A DNA stretch of 64,000 nucleotides from Pararcticibacter amylolyticus (GCF_003130405.1 NZ_QEAS01000002.1:155411-219410), one strand, 5' to 3'; positions 44,336 to 53,537 are shown, numbered from the stretch's first letter. A program made the numbers and translations. Notes: generated by a model from the sequence alone, not told the origin.

Positions 44336-44474
44336 TCAGATTAAGGGCAATTTCATGTATTCTAGTATGATTGAATGGAGTCTTGAATATTGCAGATATA
44401 AATCTTCCATCAACCACCTTCCCAACCAAATAACCATACTTATTTGTTAAAGCATCGGCTTGATATTCTTTCAT
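44178..44474 (-). CDS. hypothetical protein, 98 residues (overlaps an opposed ORF)
   Basis: A 98-residue ORF with an ATG at 44474 and an amphipathic pattern throughout (YGYLVGKVVDGRFISAIFK, IHEIALNLIKNLSSFDIYRH, FDVVVAFDLDSWK) that resembles a small alpha/beta domain. It has no signal peptide. It conflicts with the 3' third of the plus-strand ORF. The even distribution of hydrophobic residues makes it about as likely to be real as its partner. Confidence 0.45.
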   Translation of the reverse strand: MKEYQADALTNKYGYLVGKVVDGRFISAIFKTPFNHTRIHEIALNLIKNLSSFDIYRHQSEFDVVVAFDLDSWKPDLPFDWLSLFQFLEEHPDLSLPD

Positions 44475-44778
44475 ATTATAAGGGTTTTTAACAGATGCAA
44501 TTTAAAAACATTCCCATACAAGATGTTAGAATATTTAATGAAATATAATTTGGCTTGGGTTAACTTTGTATATAAGTGCCCAAATAATATTTTGAATCCG
44601 ACATTAAATCAATTATAATCAATTGATTATTAATACAATAAATCCAATTAACAAACTAAACATTTAACATTCTAACCAAGAAAACAGCTCAACCTGAACT
44701 AAACCACAGAATTAAATTCTGGCAGAACACACAAACAACTATCAGTCAATATCTTAAATTTAAACACATCAACACACA
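44475..44778. other. AT-rich non-coding stretch
   Basis: 304 bases without a credible ORF or hairpin on either strand. It is among the most AT-rich parts of the window and marks the right end of the accessory patch. Confidence 0.6.
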
Positions 44779-45027
44779 CTACACCTCATTTCGCTGCCAG
44801 GCCGCAGAAAAATCAGCTTTCATATCATCAAACCGTTTTACAACTTCAGAGATAAATGCCTCATCAAGCACTTTAAATACCCCATTAACTCCTCCGGTAA
44901 TTTCGAGTTCAGAAATCTTGTAGGTTTGTTCAAACACACCTTTTTCAAACTTCACGAGATACTTCATATTCAAAGAGAAAATTGTGATCTTACAATCCGG
45001 CCTTGGCAATTCAGCAACAATACGCAT
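44779..45027 (-). CDS. hypothetical protein, 82 residues
   Basis: A small protein with a strand-rich first half (CKITIFSLNMKYLVKFEKG) and a C-terminal helix (FISEVVKRFDDMKADFSAAW). It reads like a compact globular domain and its codon structure is consistent with a real gene. No family recognised. It lies 40 bases after the CrtA-like gene on the same strand, so the two are probably co-transcribed. Confidence 0.6.
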   Translation of the reverse strand: MRIVAELPRPDCKITIFSLNMKYLVKFEKGVFEQTYKISELEITGGVNGVFKVLDEAFISEVVKRFDDMKADFSAAWQRNEV

Positions 45028-45067
45028 AAAAGAAAATTTATTTTTGTGAATGATTAAGGGCTATATA

Positions 45068-45751
45068 TTAGTAATTATTTTTTGCGGGTGACTCATAAAC
45101 TTCTACCGGTTTAAACCGTGCAAACAGCTCTTCGCTATACCAGTTTTCCTCCCTGGTCTTCCTGATAACATCCCTGTGTTCTTTTGAAGAATAAGCAAAT
45201 TTCTTCATGTCTTCCTCCGACTCCCATAAGGAGAAAGTTGCCTGTTTATATAGCGGAGCCTCTCCAACCCCAACAGACATCACATACCCGGGTGAACTTT
45301 TCATAATGCGTGACACCGCGTCTACATTTTTCCAAAAGTTCTTCAGACGGGAAGGCCTGATAGTAGCTCTTGTCAGCACAGCTATCTTTCCCTTGTAATC
45401 CTTTAAATCCTCATCAAATACAAACGGCTCTTTACCGTCCCATTTCCCATGCCCTGACAGCGGTGTACAAAGAATAGTCCAGCTGCTGCTCCCAAAAGTA
45501 CTCCACCATTTTTTTATAAGCGACCTGCGATAAAAGGATTCAAAATCTTCCCTTGAACTCCATACAGCGAACAGGCCCCATTGCTGCAAATCCGGCCGCA
45601 AAGAAAAAGTCCCGCCGTATCCCGAACCGAGCAGCTTCCAAAAGGAGCATTTACCGTTAAACAAGAGAGGAATACGATGTAAAGCCATAGCAAGTACCGC
45701 AACCGGAATATAAATCTTAGGATACCGCACTATAGTCAGAGAAACGATCAT
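45068..45751 (-). CDS. spheroidene monooxygenase (CrtA)-like protein
   Basis: A 227-residue protein with the ferredoxin-like alpha/beta repeat pattern of the CrtA family: LFAVWSSREDFESFYRRS, ALTRATIRPS-type strand (IAVLTRATIRPSRLKNFW) and the C-terminal block ATFSLWESEEDMKKFAY followed by WYSEELFARF, which is the best family mark. CrtA oxygenates carotenoids in phototrophs; here no carotenoid gene is in the window, so the name says only the family. The N-terminus carries two hydrophobic stretches (residues 5-30) that may anchor it. Confidence 0.7.
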   Translation of the reverse strand: MIVSLTIVRYPKIYIPVAVLAMALHRIPLLFNGKCSFWKLLGSGYGGTFSLRPDLQQWGLFAVWSSREDFESFYRRSLIKKWWSTFGSSSWTILCTPLSGHGKWDGKEPFVFDEDLKDYKGKIAVLTRATIRPSRLKNFWKNVDAVSRIMKSSPGYVMSVGVGEAPLYKQATFSLWESEEDMKKFAYSSKEHRDVIRKTREENWYSEELFARFKPVEVYESPAKNNY

Positions 45752-45786
45752 TCAAAAATATATCACTAAAAACCAACCCCAGGAGC

Positions 45787-45815
45787 ATAAAAAAAGGCCC
45801 TTACGGGCCTCAAAA
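45787..45815 (-). terminator. terminator after the YtxH-like gene
   Basis: On the minus strand AGGCCC and GGGCCT (45810-45805 and 45800-45795) pair around a 4-base loop, followed by a run of T (plus-strand A-run 45788-45794). It lies 20 bases after the stop of the gene at 45835. Confidence 0.8.
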
Positions 45816-45834
45816 ATAAATATTTTTATGCTAA

Positions 45835-46059
45835 TTATGCCATTACTCTGTCAGATACATTGTTAATCCGGCTAGATAGATGGTCGATGGTTCCGTTTGC
45901 TTTTTCTGCAACTGAATCACTCAGGTCCTTTACTGAGTTCATCAATTTACTGCATACTTCTTTTCCATTAGAAGTACCAAAAAGATACCATGCTGCAGCT
46001 CCTGTTGCCAGCCCGGCCAGCACAACTCCTGCAATTGTTGATTTGTTTTTCATATCCAT
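45835..46059 (-). CDS. YtxH domain-containing small membrane protein
   Basis: A 74-residue protein from the ATG at 46059 (another ATG is 6 bases downstream). A Gly/Ala-rich membrane segment (about 9-26, IAGVVLAGLATGAAAWYLF) is followed by a helical tail (LMNSVKDLSDSVAEKANGTI), the usual form of YtxH stress-induced proteins. The function is unknown. Neighbouring ferritin on the same strand suggests a stress or stationary-phase setting. Confidence 0.75.
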   Translation of the reverse strand: MDMKNKSTIAGVVLAGLATGAAAWYLFGTSNGKEVCSKLMNSVKDLSDSVAEKANGTIDHLSSRINNVSDRVMA

Positions 46060-46119
46060 AATGGTCAAATTAATTTAATTCTATATGGAATACACTAAAC
46101 ATCATGCCAAAAATCTAAA

Positions 46120-46644
46120 TTATTCAGAATAACTTACTCCGGGAATGTGTTTATCAATTTGCCATCTACCGGTTCCTTCTTCTCCGATCACGTCAAAGAG
46201 CTCCAGTATTCTTCTGGCAACATATTCTTCTTCACGCTGCTCATTCAAAAACCACTGCAGGAACTGGAGAGTCATAAAATCCTTTACTTTCAGGCAACGG
46301 TCTGCCATCCGGTTGAAACTGGCTGTGACGTTAATTTCCTGCTGCAGAGCCTGCTCAAATACCCCTCTGAACGATTCAAAATCCTGTGGAATGTTCGTTA
46401 TTTCGGGCGATATGGCACGTCCTCCCATATCATTCACATATCTGAATATCTTCAGCATGTGCTCGCGTTCTTCACCTGACTGCTTTTCTAAATACTGCGC
46501 ACTGTTATCGTATCCGTTTTGATTACACCACGAAGACATTGAAAGATAAATGGCCGACGAATACGCTTCCATCTTTATCTGTTCATTTAAAAGCGCTTCC
46601 ATTTCTTCAGAAAGGGAAGTGCGTAGCCTCAAAAGATCTTTCAT
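46120..46644 (-). CDS. ftnA: ferritin
   Basis: A 174-residue bacterial non-haem ferritin that oxidises and stores iron in a 24-subunit cage. The diiron ligands fit: E21 and Y28 in the first helix (LLNEQIKMEAYSSAIYL), E59-x-x-H62 (GEEREHMLKIF), a Glu near 95-98 (QQEINVTASFN) and E in FLNEQREEEYVAR. The length and the conserved FLNEQREEE block are family-typical. Single gene with a YtxH gene downstream on the same strand. Confidence 0.92.
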   Translation of the reverse strand: MKDLLRLRTSLSEEMEALLNEQIKMEAYSSAIYLSMSSWCNQNGYDNSAQYLEKQSGEEREHMLKIFRYVNDMGGRAISPEITNIPQDFESFRGVFEQALQQEINVTASFNRMADRCLKVKDFMTLQFLQWFLNEQREEEYVARRILELFDVIGEEGTGRWQIDKHIPGVSYSE

Positions 46645-46733
46645 ACAAATTCATTTAATATTTACTATTCAGTAAAATTAACAAGAAAATGCACTAAAAG
46701 TCTGACTCTAAAACAAAAAAGAATTAATCTAAA

Positions 46734-47084
46734 TCAGGCGTACTGCAATAAGCACTCATTAATCATGCTGTTTAGCTGTATCATTGCTTTGGCACCGCAA
46801 AGGAGTTCTTTAAGTGCAACCACTTCGTGGATAGTGAGAACGAAGCACCTTTCAGTATAATAAGGCATCAGAATAGCGACATCGGCGTGCCTCGAGGTAT
46901 TTTCTATCATCGCCGCCAGATCTATATTGTTTACCTTCCTGGTAAAATCAAAAAGCTGGCTTATTTTAAAAGAACAGCGCTGACCGGCGAAGTCAATTAC
47001 TAAAACATTATTCCTGTTGCACTGATAGACAGCACCATGTCCTGTTTTAAAAATTTCCGTAAGCTGAGTACAAGTAGCCTGCAT
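46734..47084 (-). CDS. hypothetical protein, DUF6686-like
   Basis: I chose the ATG at 47084 (116 residues, MQATCTQLTEIFKTGHG); a longer reading from 47210 would add a Lys/Phe-rich 42 residues. The body starts with TEIFKTGHGAVYQCN and holds strands and a C-terminal helix. I associate this pattern with the DUF6686 family from memory, with modest certainty. No signal peptide. Several Cys are present (residues 5, 22, 37, 89, 105) that could bind metal. Function unknown. Confidence 0.55.
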   Translation of the reverse strand: MQATCTQLTEIFKTGHGAVYQCNRNNVLVIDFAGQRCSFKISQLFDFTRKVNNIDLAAMIENTSRHADVAILMPYYTERCFVLTIHEVVALKELLCGAKAMIQLNSMINECLLQYA

Positions 47085-47639
47085 CCTTTTAATCTTGCCG
47101 TAAAAGTAAGACTTGTTTGTAATTAGTCCAAATAAGTTGGTTCTTTTTTTTAAAATTATTTCCCGGAACATCTCATCGAAATTTCTATCTTTAACGTATA
47201 CATCATTCACCGTTACTGCCTGTACTCTTTACTTTTAAGGCCCCACAAATGATATCTTCTGAACCTGACGTACTTTTGCTGAGAAATCCAGCAAGTTTCG
47301 TCCGGCAAACGGCGTTCACTCCACTGTGAGTCCGCATATATGACCGATAATGTGGACTCACAGTGGAGTGAACGCCGATACACAGTGCATTCATGCAGGA
47401 TAGGGGCAAAATGCGAATGCCTGAATGGTAATAGGATTTCCGAATAGTCTTTTGATGTAAAAAGCGGTGATCTTCAAAGGCTTGTGTGTTCCAAATGTAC
47501 GGTTTATTTTATCATATATACATATATAAAAGAAATTGAAGATTTCAGAATTTGCTCTCCGGCTGAGCGCAGGTGACTGCATGCAAGAACAAATGTGGTT
47601 TACTGATGTTCTTTAGATTCAATCTGTAAAAACATACCT
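47085..47639. other. intergenic stretch holding a large inverted repeat
   Basis: Over 500 bases without a convincing gene. The only structure is the 24-bp perfect inverted repeat at 47310-47377, listed separately. The rest is AT-rich with no terminator or promoter box recognised. Confidence 0.5.
47310..47377. repeat. perfect 24-bp inverted repeat with 20-base loop
   Basis: The left arm 47310-47333 (starts CGGCGTTCACTCC, ends GTGAGTCC) is the exact reverse complement of the right arm 47354-47377 (starts GGACTCAC). The pairing extends 4 more bases inwards with one G-T. There is no T-run on either side, so it is not an intrinsic terminator. Flanks are AT-rich while the arms are about 58 percent G+C. 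No target-site duplication is visible. Confidence 0.9.
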
Positions 47640-48116
47640 ATGATAGAAAAAGAGAATTTTCCCATGGAAGATGATAATCTTCAGGGACAAGATGACGAAA
47701 GCTCAAATAATGTAAGCCCCTTGGATCTGGAAGAACAGGAACAGCGGAATGACGATGAACTCGTTCAGAGACTGGAAGAAGAGGATACCGTATCCGGTGA
47801 TTATGGAGATATTTACGAAGCAACAGGCGAGCCTTCCAAGGGTGAAGAAGATCTCGAAAACTTCACAGAAAGGACTTTACCAGGCACGCCTGGCGATCCT
47901 GGTCCGGTGGGAACGAACAGCCCCCTTACAAAAAACTTGTTGGGTGACAATCCTCCCGGAAGCGAACAGGCAGCTTTTGAAGCTGGCAATGCGGGGGATA
48001 TGACCAGTAATGAGGCAAAGTACCGGGACAGTGAAATAGAGCAAAACTTCCGTGAGAATATAGAGAAGGCAAAGGAAGAAATAGCCCTGGATAAAAAATT
48101 AAAAGGAGGGGCATGA
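47640..48116 (+). CDS. acidic disordered protein, 158 residues
   Basis: A strongly acidic, low-complexity protein with many Asp, Glu, Gly, Asn and Pro (for example QGQDDESSNN, PGTPGDPGPVGTN) and a C-terminal charged helix (IEQNFRENIEKAKEEIA). No membrane segment or Cys. It is probably disordered. Such proteins in Sphingobacteriaceae are often stress-related; no function is known. An ATG 24 bases later is a possible alternative start. A terminator follows at 48133. Confidence 0.6.
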   Translation: MIEKENFPMEDDNLQGQDDESSNNVSPLDLEEQEQRNDDELVQRLEEEDTVSGDYGDIYEATGEPSKGEEDLENFTERTLPGTPGDPGPVGTNSPLTKNLLGDNPPGSEQAAFEAGNAGDMTSNEAKYRDSEIEQNFRENIEKAKEEIALDKKLKGGA

Positions 48117-48132
48117 GCTCCTGAAAAGAAGA

Positions 48133-48161
48133 AAGGCCGGATTCCCCAATAATCCGGCCTT
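48133..48161. terminator. bidirectional terminator between convergent genes
   Basis: AAGGCCGGATT (48133-48143) pairs perfectly with AATCCGGCCTT (48151-48161) around a 7-base loop. The minus-strand side is followed by TTTCTTCTTTTC. It lies between the acidic protein and the minus-strand DUF6600 gene. Confidence 0.75.
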
Positions 48162-48212
48162 CAGTTTATACAATTAAGCCCTGAACTGATATAGCTTACC
48201 GCTCAATTGCAA

Positions 48213-49532
48213 TTAACCCCTCATTGGTCTTTCTGCTCTCCCGGGCCTTTCCCCTGAAGAGTTGCTTCTGCCACGATTTTGTTGTGACTCAGGCCGGCTG
48301 CCGCGCTCAGTCCGCTGCGGTCTTTGCTCATACGTTTCAGGCCGTTGCCTTTCGGGTGTACGTTGACTGTTATCCCGCTGCGGTCCGGACTGTTCAGTCC
48401 GTTGATTGAAGATATCGGGTCGCTGCCGGCCTTCGCCTGTACGCGGGGTATTATCGCGCTGGGGTTGGGAAGGCTCCTGCCTTTGAGCCGGATACTCTCT
48501 TCCGGGGGGGCGGTCCGGACGGCTGCCGCTATTATCACCGGCTTCACGTGATGGCCGTGAATCCCGGCCCCTCCAATATGGGTTCTGATCATTTCCCCTC
48601 GGCTCAGTCCTTTCAGATGGATTGCTGATTGCCTTGTCCGGAGAATTTTGCCGGTCGCCCGGCTTTTTGTTATCAGAATATGATGGGAAGCGGTCAGGAC
48701 GATTGTAACGATCCGGCCTGTCATAAGTACCAGGGCGGAGGTTGTCCCTGCCAGGCGAACCTGGTGAATAGCGGTCGTTCCGGTCCCTGCCTTCGCCGTC
48801 CCTTCTTACTTCCGGGCGGTAAACCCTGACAGATCGGTTGTCAGCATAAGTCCTTCCGGGACGATCCTGATAATCTACGTGCCTTACCACAACCCTGCTG
48901 CCGGTTGCTCTTTCGATATCCCGCCGCTGCGGGCCATAGAAATATCGTCTGTTATTGTTTACATAGATATTATTAATAATGGTGGTAGAATGATAAACAT
49001 TCACCCGCCGCGTCTGCGGGATACAATAGGAATACACTGCCGGACTGGCTATATAACGTTCAGGCACAAATATCCACCGGAGAAGCGGAATATTAACGTT
49101 GATGTTAATATCGATACCGGGAGACAATGGTGCCCATCCGTAATATCCTCCTCCCGAACGCCAGCTTACCCATGCAGGCCCCCAATCACTGCCGGGGATC
49201 CACATCCAGCCATAGTAATCATCGTACAACCACCGTCCATAATGGAACGGCGCCCATCCCCAGTCATAGTCAGACACCCAGGTATTGCCGTATTCTGTTA
49301 CTACCCAGTGGCCGCGGGTGCCGTACGGTTGAAAACCGGCGTCCACAGCAGGGATCCAAACCCGTCCGTGCCCGCGATAGTCCATCCACCGCCCGTACGG
49401 CGCAAGCTCATCATAAAAAACCTGTAGGGAAACACTAACGCCCGGCTGGGCATTAGCTCGTCCTGTGCCCGTAATGCTGCCTGTAATCAGAAATAATAAA
49501 CAGAGCAGCGGAATTCTTCTAAGCGCTTTCAT
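48213..49532 (-). CDS. DUF6600-type secreted protein with Arg/Pro-rich tail
   Basis: A 439-residue protein. Signal peptide (1-28, ending ANAQ). Residues 35-140 hold a Trp/Tyr/Gly-rich repeat (LAPYGRWMDYRGHGRVWIP, WVSDYDWGWAPFHYGRW, GSDWGPAWVSWRSGG), which I associate with the DUF6600 family. From about residue 215 to the end it is a long tract of Arg, Pro, Asp, Gln and Ser, likely disordered. The Trp-rich part suggests surface or cell-wall binding, but no function is known. Confidence 0.75.
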   Translation of the reverse strand: MKALRRIPLLCLLFLITGSITGTGRANAQPGVSVSLQVFYDELAPYGRWMDYRGHGRVWIPAVDAGFQPYGTRGHWVVTEYGNTWVSDYDWGWAPFHYGRWLYDDYYGWMWIPGSDWGPAWVSWRSGGGYYGWAPLSPGIDININVNIPLLRWIFVPERYIASPAVYSYCIPQTRRVNVYHSTTIINNIYVNNNRRYFYGPQRRDIERATGSRVVVRHVDYQDRPGRTYADNRSVRVYRPEVRRDGEGRDRNDRYSPGSPGRDNLRPGTYDRPDRYNRPDRFPSYSDNKKPGDRQNSPDKAISNPSERTEPRGNDQNPYWRGRDSRPSREAGDNSGSRPDRPPGREYPAQRQEPSQPQRDNTPRTGEGRQRPDIFNQRTEQSGPQRDNSQRTPERQRPETYEQRPQRTERGSRPESQQNRGRSNSSGERPGRAERPMRG

Positions 49533-49744
49533 CTTGTGTGTGTTTAAATGTTAGATAAGTAAATCACTCAATAGTTTAGCCGCCACCGGCTTATCCATGT
49601 ATTATTATTTACTCATTTTATATAAGACGAATAAAAAGCGGCAGAGGGTTGCATCCTCATCCTTTCCACATCTCCTCTTTTTTCCACAAAAAAACACTCG
49701 AACCACGGAAAGATTTAACTTAGCGGGTTTAAAAGGAGATTCGC

Positions 49745-52354
49745 TTGGCAAAGAGTACGACGAAAGAAACACCATTAATGCAGCAGTATAACAGTATCAA
49801 GGCCAAATACCCCGGCGCTTTATTACTGTTCAGAGTAGGTGATTTTTATGAAACATTTGGTGAGGATGCGGTTAAGGCATCCGGCATTCTGGGCATTGTA
49901 CTAACCAAAAGGGCGAATGGCTCTGCATCTCATATTGAGCTCGCGGGATTTCCGCATCATTCCCTTGAAACATATCTTCCGAAACTGGTAAGAGCCGGAC
50001 AACGGGTAGCGATCTGCGATCAGCTGGAGGATCCCAAAACAGTGAAAACCATTGTAAAGAGGGGGGTAACGGAACTGGTAACACCCGGGGTTTCTTACAA
50101 TGACAATATCCTGCAGCAAAAATCGAATAATTACTTAGCTTCCCTGTTCTTTGATAAAAATACAGTGGGGATTGCCTTCGTGGATATTTCTACAGGGGAG
50201 TTTCTGGTGGCTCAGGGCGCCAGTGACTATATCGATAAACTGCTTCAGAGTTTTAAGCCCAGCGAAGTGATCTTTCCTAAAAGCCGCCACCGCGACTTTA
50301 CCGAAAGTTACGGAGACAGGTTTTACACCTATACACTCGATGAATGGCCGTATACCGGCGATTATGCTTATGAAACAATACTGAAGCATTTTGAGGTGAA
50401 CTCACTCAAAGGGTTCGGGATTGAAAGGATGAACCTCGCTGTTACAGCGGCCGGCGTTGCCCTTCATTATCTTAATGAAACAGAACACCGGAATCTGCAG
50501 CATATCTCCTCAATATCTAGAGTGGAAGAAGACCGGTACATGTGGCTTGACCGCTTTACTATCCGAAACCTTGAACTGATCGGGTCTTCCAACGAAAACG
50601 CTGTTACACTGGTGGATACACTGGATCAGACTTGTTCCCCGATGGGGGCACGCCTGCTGCGCAGGTGGATTGTTATGCCTCTCAAAGAACAAAAGCCGAT
50701 TGAAGACCGGCTGAATATTGTAGAGTTTCTGCAGGACAACGAAGAGCTCAGGGAAAACCTTTTACAGGAGATTAAGCAGATCGGCGACCTGGAGCGGCTG
50801 ATCTCGAAGATCGGCCTTCAAAGGGCTAATCCCAGGGAAGTTTGCCAGCTTAAAAGGGCGCTTTATTCTATTGAGAAAATAAAGAATTATTGTTCTGCCG
50901 CCGGCAGCAATTCCCTGAAAGTAATAGCCGAGCAGCTGAACCCCTGCAGCCTGATAAGAGAGAGGATAGAAAAGGAACTGCAGGCTGAGCCCCCGGTGAT
51001 GGTGGCAAAAGGAAGTGTTATTGCAGAGGGGGTGAATGAAGACCTCGATCATTTACGAAAGATAGCATTCGGCGGGAAAGATTACCTGGTCGAAATCCAG
51101 AAAAGGGAAGCAGAAGCAACCGGTATCCCTTCATTGAAAGTGGCGTTTAATAACGTTTTCGGCTATTATCTGGAAGTTACCAATGCCCATAAAGATAAGG
51201 TGCCGTCTGAATGGATCCGGAAGCAGACGCTGGTCAACGCAGAACGGTATATTACACCGGAGCTAAAAGAATACGAGGAACAAATTCTGGGGGCAGAAGA
51301 AAAGATCTTTGCACTCGAAACCAGGCTGTATAATGAGCTGGTATATGCCCTATCTGAATACATTAAGCCAATCCAGCTGAATGCTCATCTTACAGCGCAA
51401 CTGGATGTGCTGCTGTGCTTTGCTACCATCGCTATAAAGAATTACTATGTAAAACCCCTGATAACGGAAGATAACGTACTTGATATCAAAGGCGGCCGGC
51501 ATCCTGTGATTGAAAAACAGCTGCCCGTAGGTGAGGATTATATTACGAACGACGTGTTCCTGGATACGGAAACGCAGCAGATCATTATTATTACAGGGCC
51601 TAACATGGCGGGTAAGTCCGCCCTTTTAAGACAAACGGGTCTCATCGTACTGATGGCACAGATCGGTTGTTTTGTACCGGCCAAACAGGCGAGGATAGGC
51701 CTGGTGGATAAGATATTCACCAGGGTGGGAGCTTCGGATAATTTATCTTCGGGCGAATCAACCTTCATGGTAGAAATGAATGAGACCGCAAGTATCCTCA
51801 ATAATCTTTCGAACCGCAGCCTGATCCTCCTCGACGAAATAGGGCGGGGGACGTCTACTTACGACGGGATCTCAATCGCCTGGGCGATAGCGGAATATCT
51901 GCATAATCATCCCGGAGCACGTGCGAAGACTTTGTTTGCAACTCATTACCATGAACTCAATGAACTTGCCAATTCATTCAACCGGGTAAAGAACTTTAAT
52001 GTCTCGGTAAAAGAAGCAGGCAATAAAGTGATCTTCCTTCGGAAATTAGTTCCCGGAGGCAGTGAGCACAGCTTCGGTATCCACGTCGCGAAGCTTGCCG
52101 GCATGCCGCCAAAACTGATCGGCCGGGCAAATGAGATCCTGAAGAGGCTGGAGCAGGAGCGGACCGGGGGTGAGCATATAAAAGACAGCATAAAGAAGGT
52201 ACAGCAACAGGCATATCAATTACAAATGTTCTCTATTGATGACCCCGTACTGGTCAAGATTCGTGATATGCTCAACAATCTTGATGTAAATACTTTAACT
52301 CCTGTAGAAGCACTGATGAAGCTGGACGATATACAAAGATTATTAAAAAGCTGA
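49745..52354 (+). CDS. mutS: DNA mismatch repair protein MutS
   Basis: An 869-residue MutS. The mismatch-probing motif [11 protein letters not shown] is at 31-41 (F34-Y35-E36), and the ATPase has GPNMAGKSA (Walker A, about 618), [12 protein letters not shown] (Walker B, about 697) and FATHYHEL (about 735). The start is TTG at 49745 ([12 protein letters not shown] follows), which fits the usual Bacteroidota MutS N-terminus; an ATG 33 bases later is the alternative. It recognises mismatches and recruits MutL; mutL is not in the window. Confidence 0.96.
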   Translation: MAKSTTKETPLMQQYNSIKAKYPGALLLFRVGDFYETFGEDAVKASGILGIVLTKRANGSASHIELAGFPHHSLETYLPKLVRAGQRVAICDQLEDPKTVKTIVKRGVTELVTPGVSYNDNILQQKSNNYLASLFFDKNTVGIAFVDISTGEFLVAQGASDYIDKLLQSFKPSEVIFPKSRHRDFTESYGDRFYTYTLDEWPYTGDYAYETILKHFEVNSLKGFGIERMNLAVTAAGVALHYLNETEHRNLQHISSISRVEEDRYMWLDRFTIRNLELIGSSNENAVTLVDTLDQTCSPMGARLLRRWIVMPLKEQKPIEDRLNIVEFLQDNEELRENLLQEIKQIGDLERLISKIGLQRANPREVCQLKRALYSIEKIKNYCSAAGSNSLKVIAEQLNPCSLIRERIEKELQAEPPVMVAKGSVIAEGVNEDLDHLRKIAFGGKDYLVEIQKREAEATGIPSLKVAFNNVFGYYLEVTNAHKDKVPSEWIRKQTLVNAERYITPELKEYEEQILGAEEKIFALETRLYNELVYALSEYIKPIQLNAHLTAQLDVLLCFATIAIKNYYVKPLITEDNVLDIKGGRHPVIEKQLPVGEDYITNDVFLDTETQQIIIITGPNMAGKSALLRQTGLIVLMAQIGCFVPAKQARIGLVDKIFTRVGASDNLSSGESTFMVEMNETASILNNLSNRSLILLDEIGRGTSTYDGISIAWAIAEYLHNHPGARAKTLFATHYHELNELANSFNRVKNFNVSVKEAGNKVIFLRKLVPGGSEHSFGIHVAKLAGMPPKLIGRANEILKRLEQERTGGEHIKDSIKKVQQQAYQLQMFSIDDPVLVKIRDMLNNLDVNTLTPVEALMKLDDIQRLLKS

Positions 52355-52415
52355 TCACCACAGGGGTAAGGACAACCCGGGATCTCTGAATATGAGACTC
52401 TAACTATTAGGAAAG

Positions 52416-52988
52416 ATGAAGCATTTGAAAACAACTTTTGCAGCCCTGGTAACCATTACATTATTTTTCTCCTCCTGCGGGAGCAGGAAGATTCTGACGG
52501 ATGCATCGGGGATGAGGGGAAAAGCAGTATCGGGAAGCCTCACCCAGCGATACTCCGCTTTACTGAATGTACCTGAAAGGGAGATCACAAACGAGAAGCT
52601 GTATAAGTTCATTGACTCCTGGATGGGAGTGCCCCACCGTGGCGGCGGAATGGATAAAGGCGGAACTGACTGTTCTGGCTTTACAACTATTCTCCAGAAG
52701 GAAATCTACAACAGGAAGGTCGACCGCACCGCCCGCGATATGGCGGAAAATGTAAAGCGTAAGTATGAGGAGGAGCTGCAGGAGGGGGATCTCGTTTTCT
52801 TTGATTTCAGTAAAAAGTTCGACCATGTGGGAGTCTACCTTAAAAATAACAAATTCGTTCATGTCTCCACCAGCAAAGGTGTCATTATCAGCGACCTGAA
52901 AGATCCGTGGTATTATAAGTATTTTTCGCGGTGCGGATCTGTAAAGGAGACAGTAGCTGCCGGAGACCGGAAAACAACAAGCTGGTAA
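52416..52988 (+). CDS. NlpC/P60 (C40) family lipoprotein peptidase
   Basis: A 190-residue predicted lipoprotein (hydrophobic run ending FFSSC, lipidated Cys21) with an NlpC/P60 cysteine-peptidase domain: the nucleophile C86 in GGTDCSGFT, the His in FDHVGVYL and a second in FVHVSTSKG. These enzymes cut peptidoglycan stem peptides between D-Glu and diamino acid. Full length. It lies 61 bases after mutS on the same strand; a functional link is unlikely. Confidence 0.9.
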   Translation: MKHLKTTFAALVTITLFFSSCGSRKILTDASGMRGKAVSGSLTQRYSALLNVPEREITNEKLYKFIDSWMGVPHRGGGMDKGGTDCSGFTTILQKEIYNRKVDRTARDMAENVKRKYEEELQEGDLVFFDFSKKFDHVGVYLKNNKFVHVSTSKGVIISDLKDPWYYKYFSRCGSVKETVAAGDRKTTSW

Positions 52989-53044
52989 TTTTTTCGTTAT
53001 ATTCAAACCAGGCTCTTCCTGGCTTTGTTATTTTATGTTTGATA

Positions 53045-53530
53045 ATGAATTCATTAAGAATAATCATTGGGCTAATATTGCTGCTTTCTACGACCGCTAT
53101 GAAAGCACAGGAAGTTCGCTTGATCACCATCCATCAGCTGGAGGAGCGTATTGCCAGCGGAAAAGACACCACTTACATCGTTAATTTCTGGGCGACATGG
53201 TGCGCACCCTGTGTAGCCGAACTTCCGGGATTTGAAAAACTCCGGCTCGCGTACGAAGGTAAGCCATTGAAGATCTTGCTCATAAGCCTTGATTTCAAAT
53301 CAAAGCTGGAGCCTGCGGTAAAGCCCTTTGTGAGAAAGACCGGCCTGAAAAATGAAGTTTTATTGCTGAATGAAAGCAACCAGCAGGAATACATCGACAG
53401 AATCAGCAAAGACTGGTCGGGGGCAATTCCAGCCACCCTGTTCGCGAACGGAGGGAAGAAGGTGCGTAAATTTTATGAAAAGGAACTAACATTTGAAGAA
53501 CTGAATACCATATATCAATCATTCAAATAA
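53045..53530 (+). CDS. TlpA-like thioredoxin-fold protein
   Basis: I chose the ATG at 53045 (161 residues, MNSLRIIIGLILLL), because the upstream start would overlap the NlpC gene and has no signal. A signal peptide (1-20, ending MKAQ) precedes a thioredoxin domain with the redox pair C53 and C56 in FWATWCAPC and the later cis-Pro region SGAIPATLF. It is a periplasmic disulfide reductase or oxidoreductase of the TlpA/ResA type. It lies 7 bases before the next thioredoxin-fold gene. Confidence 0.88.
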   Translation: MNSLRIIIGLILLLSTTAMKAQEVRLITIHQLEERIASGKDTTYIVNFWATWCAPCVAELPGFEKLRLAYEGKPLKILLISLDFKSKLEPAVKPFVRKTGLKNEVLLLNESNQQEYIDRISKDWSGAIPATLFANGGKKVRKFYEKELTFEELNTIYQSFK

Positions 53531-53537
53531 TACAGCC

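Noticed and set aside
47310..47377. CRISPR repeat or intrinsic terminator
   Set aside because: Only one inverted pair with no spaced direct repeats, and no T-run on either side.
47203..47409. 68-residue minus-strand ORF over the inverted repeat
   Set aside because: Cys/Ser/Met-rich with no protein-like pattern, and the inverted repeat lies inside it.
48879..49427. 182-residue plus-strand ORF
   Set aside because: Antisense to the Trp-rich domain of the DUF6600 protein; Pro/His/Ile-rich composition is what the complement of that domain gives.
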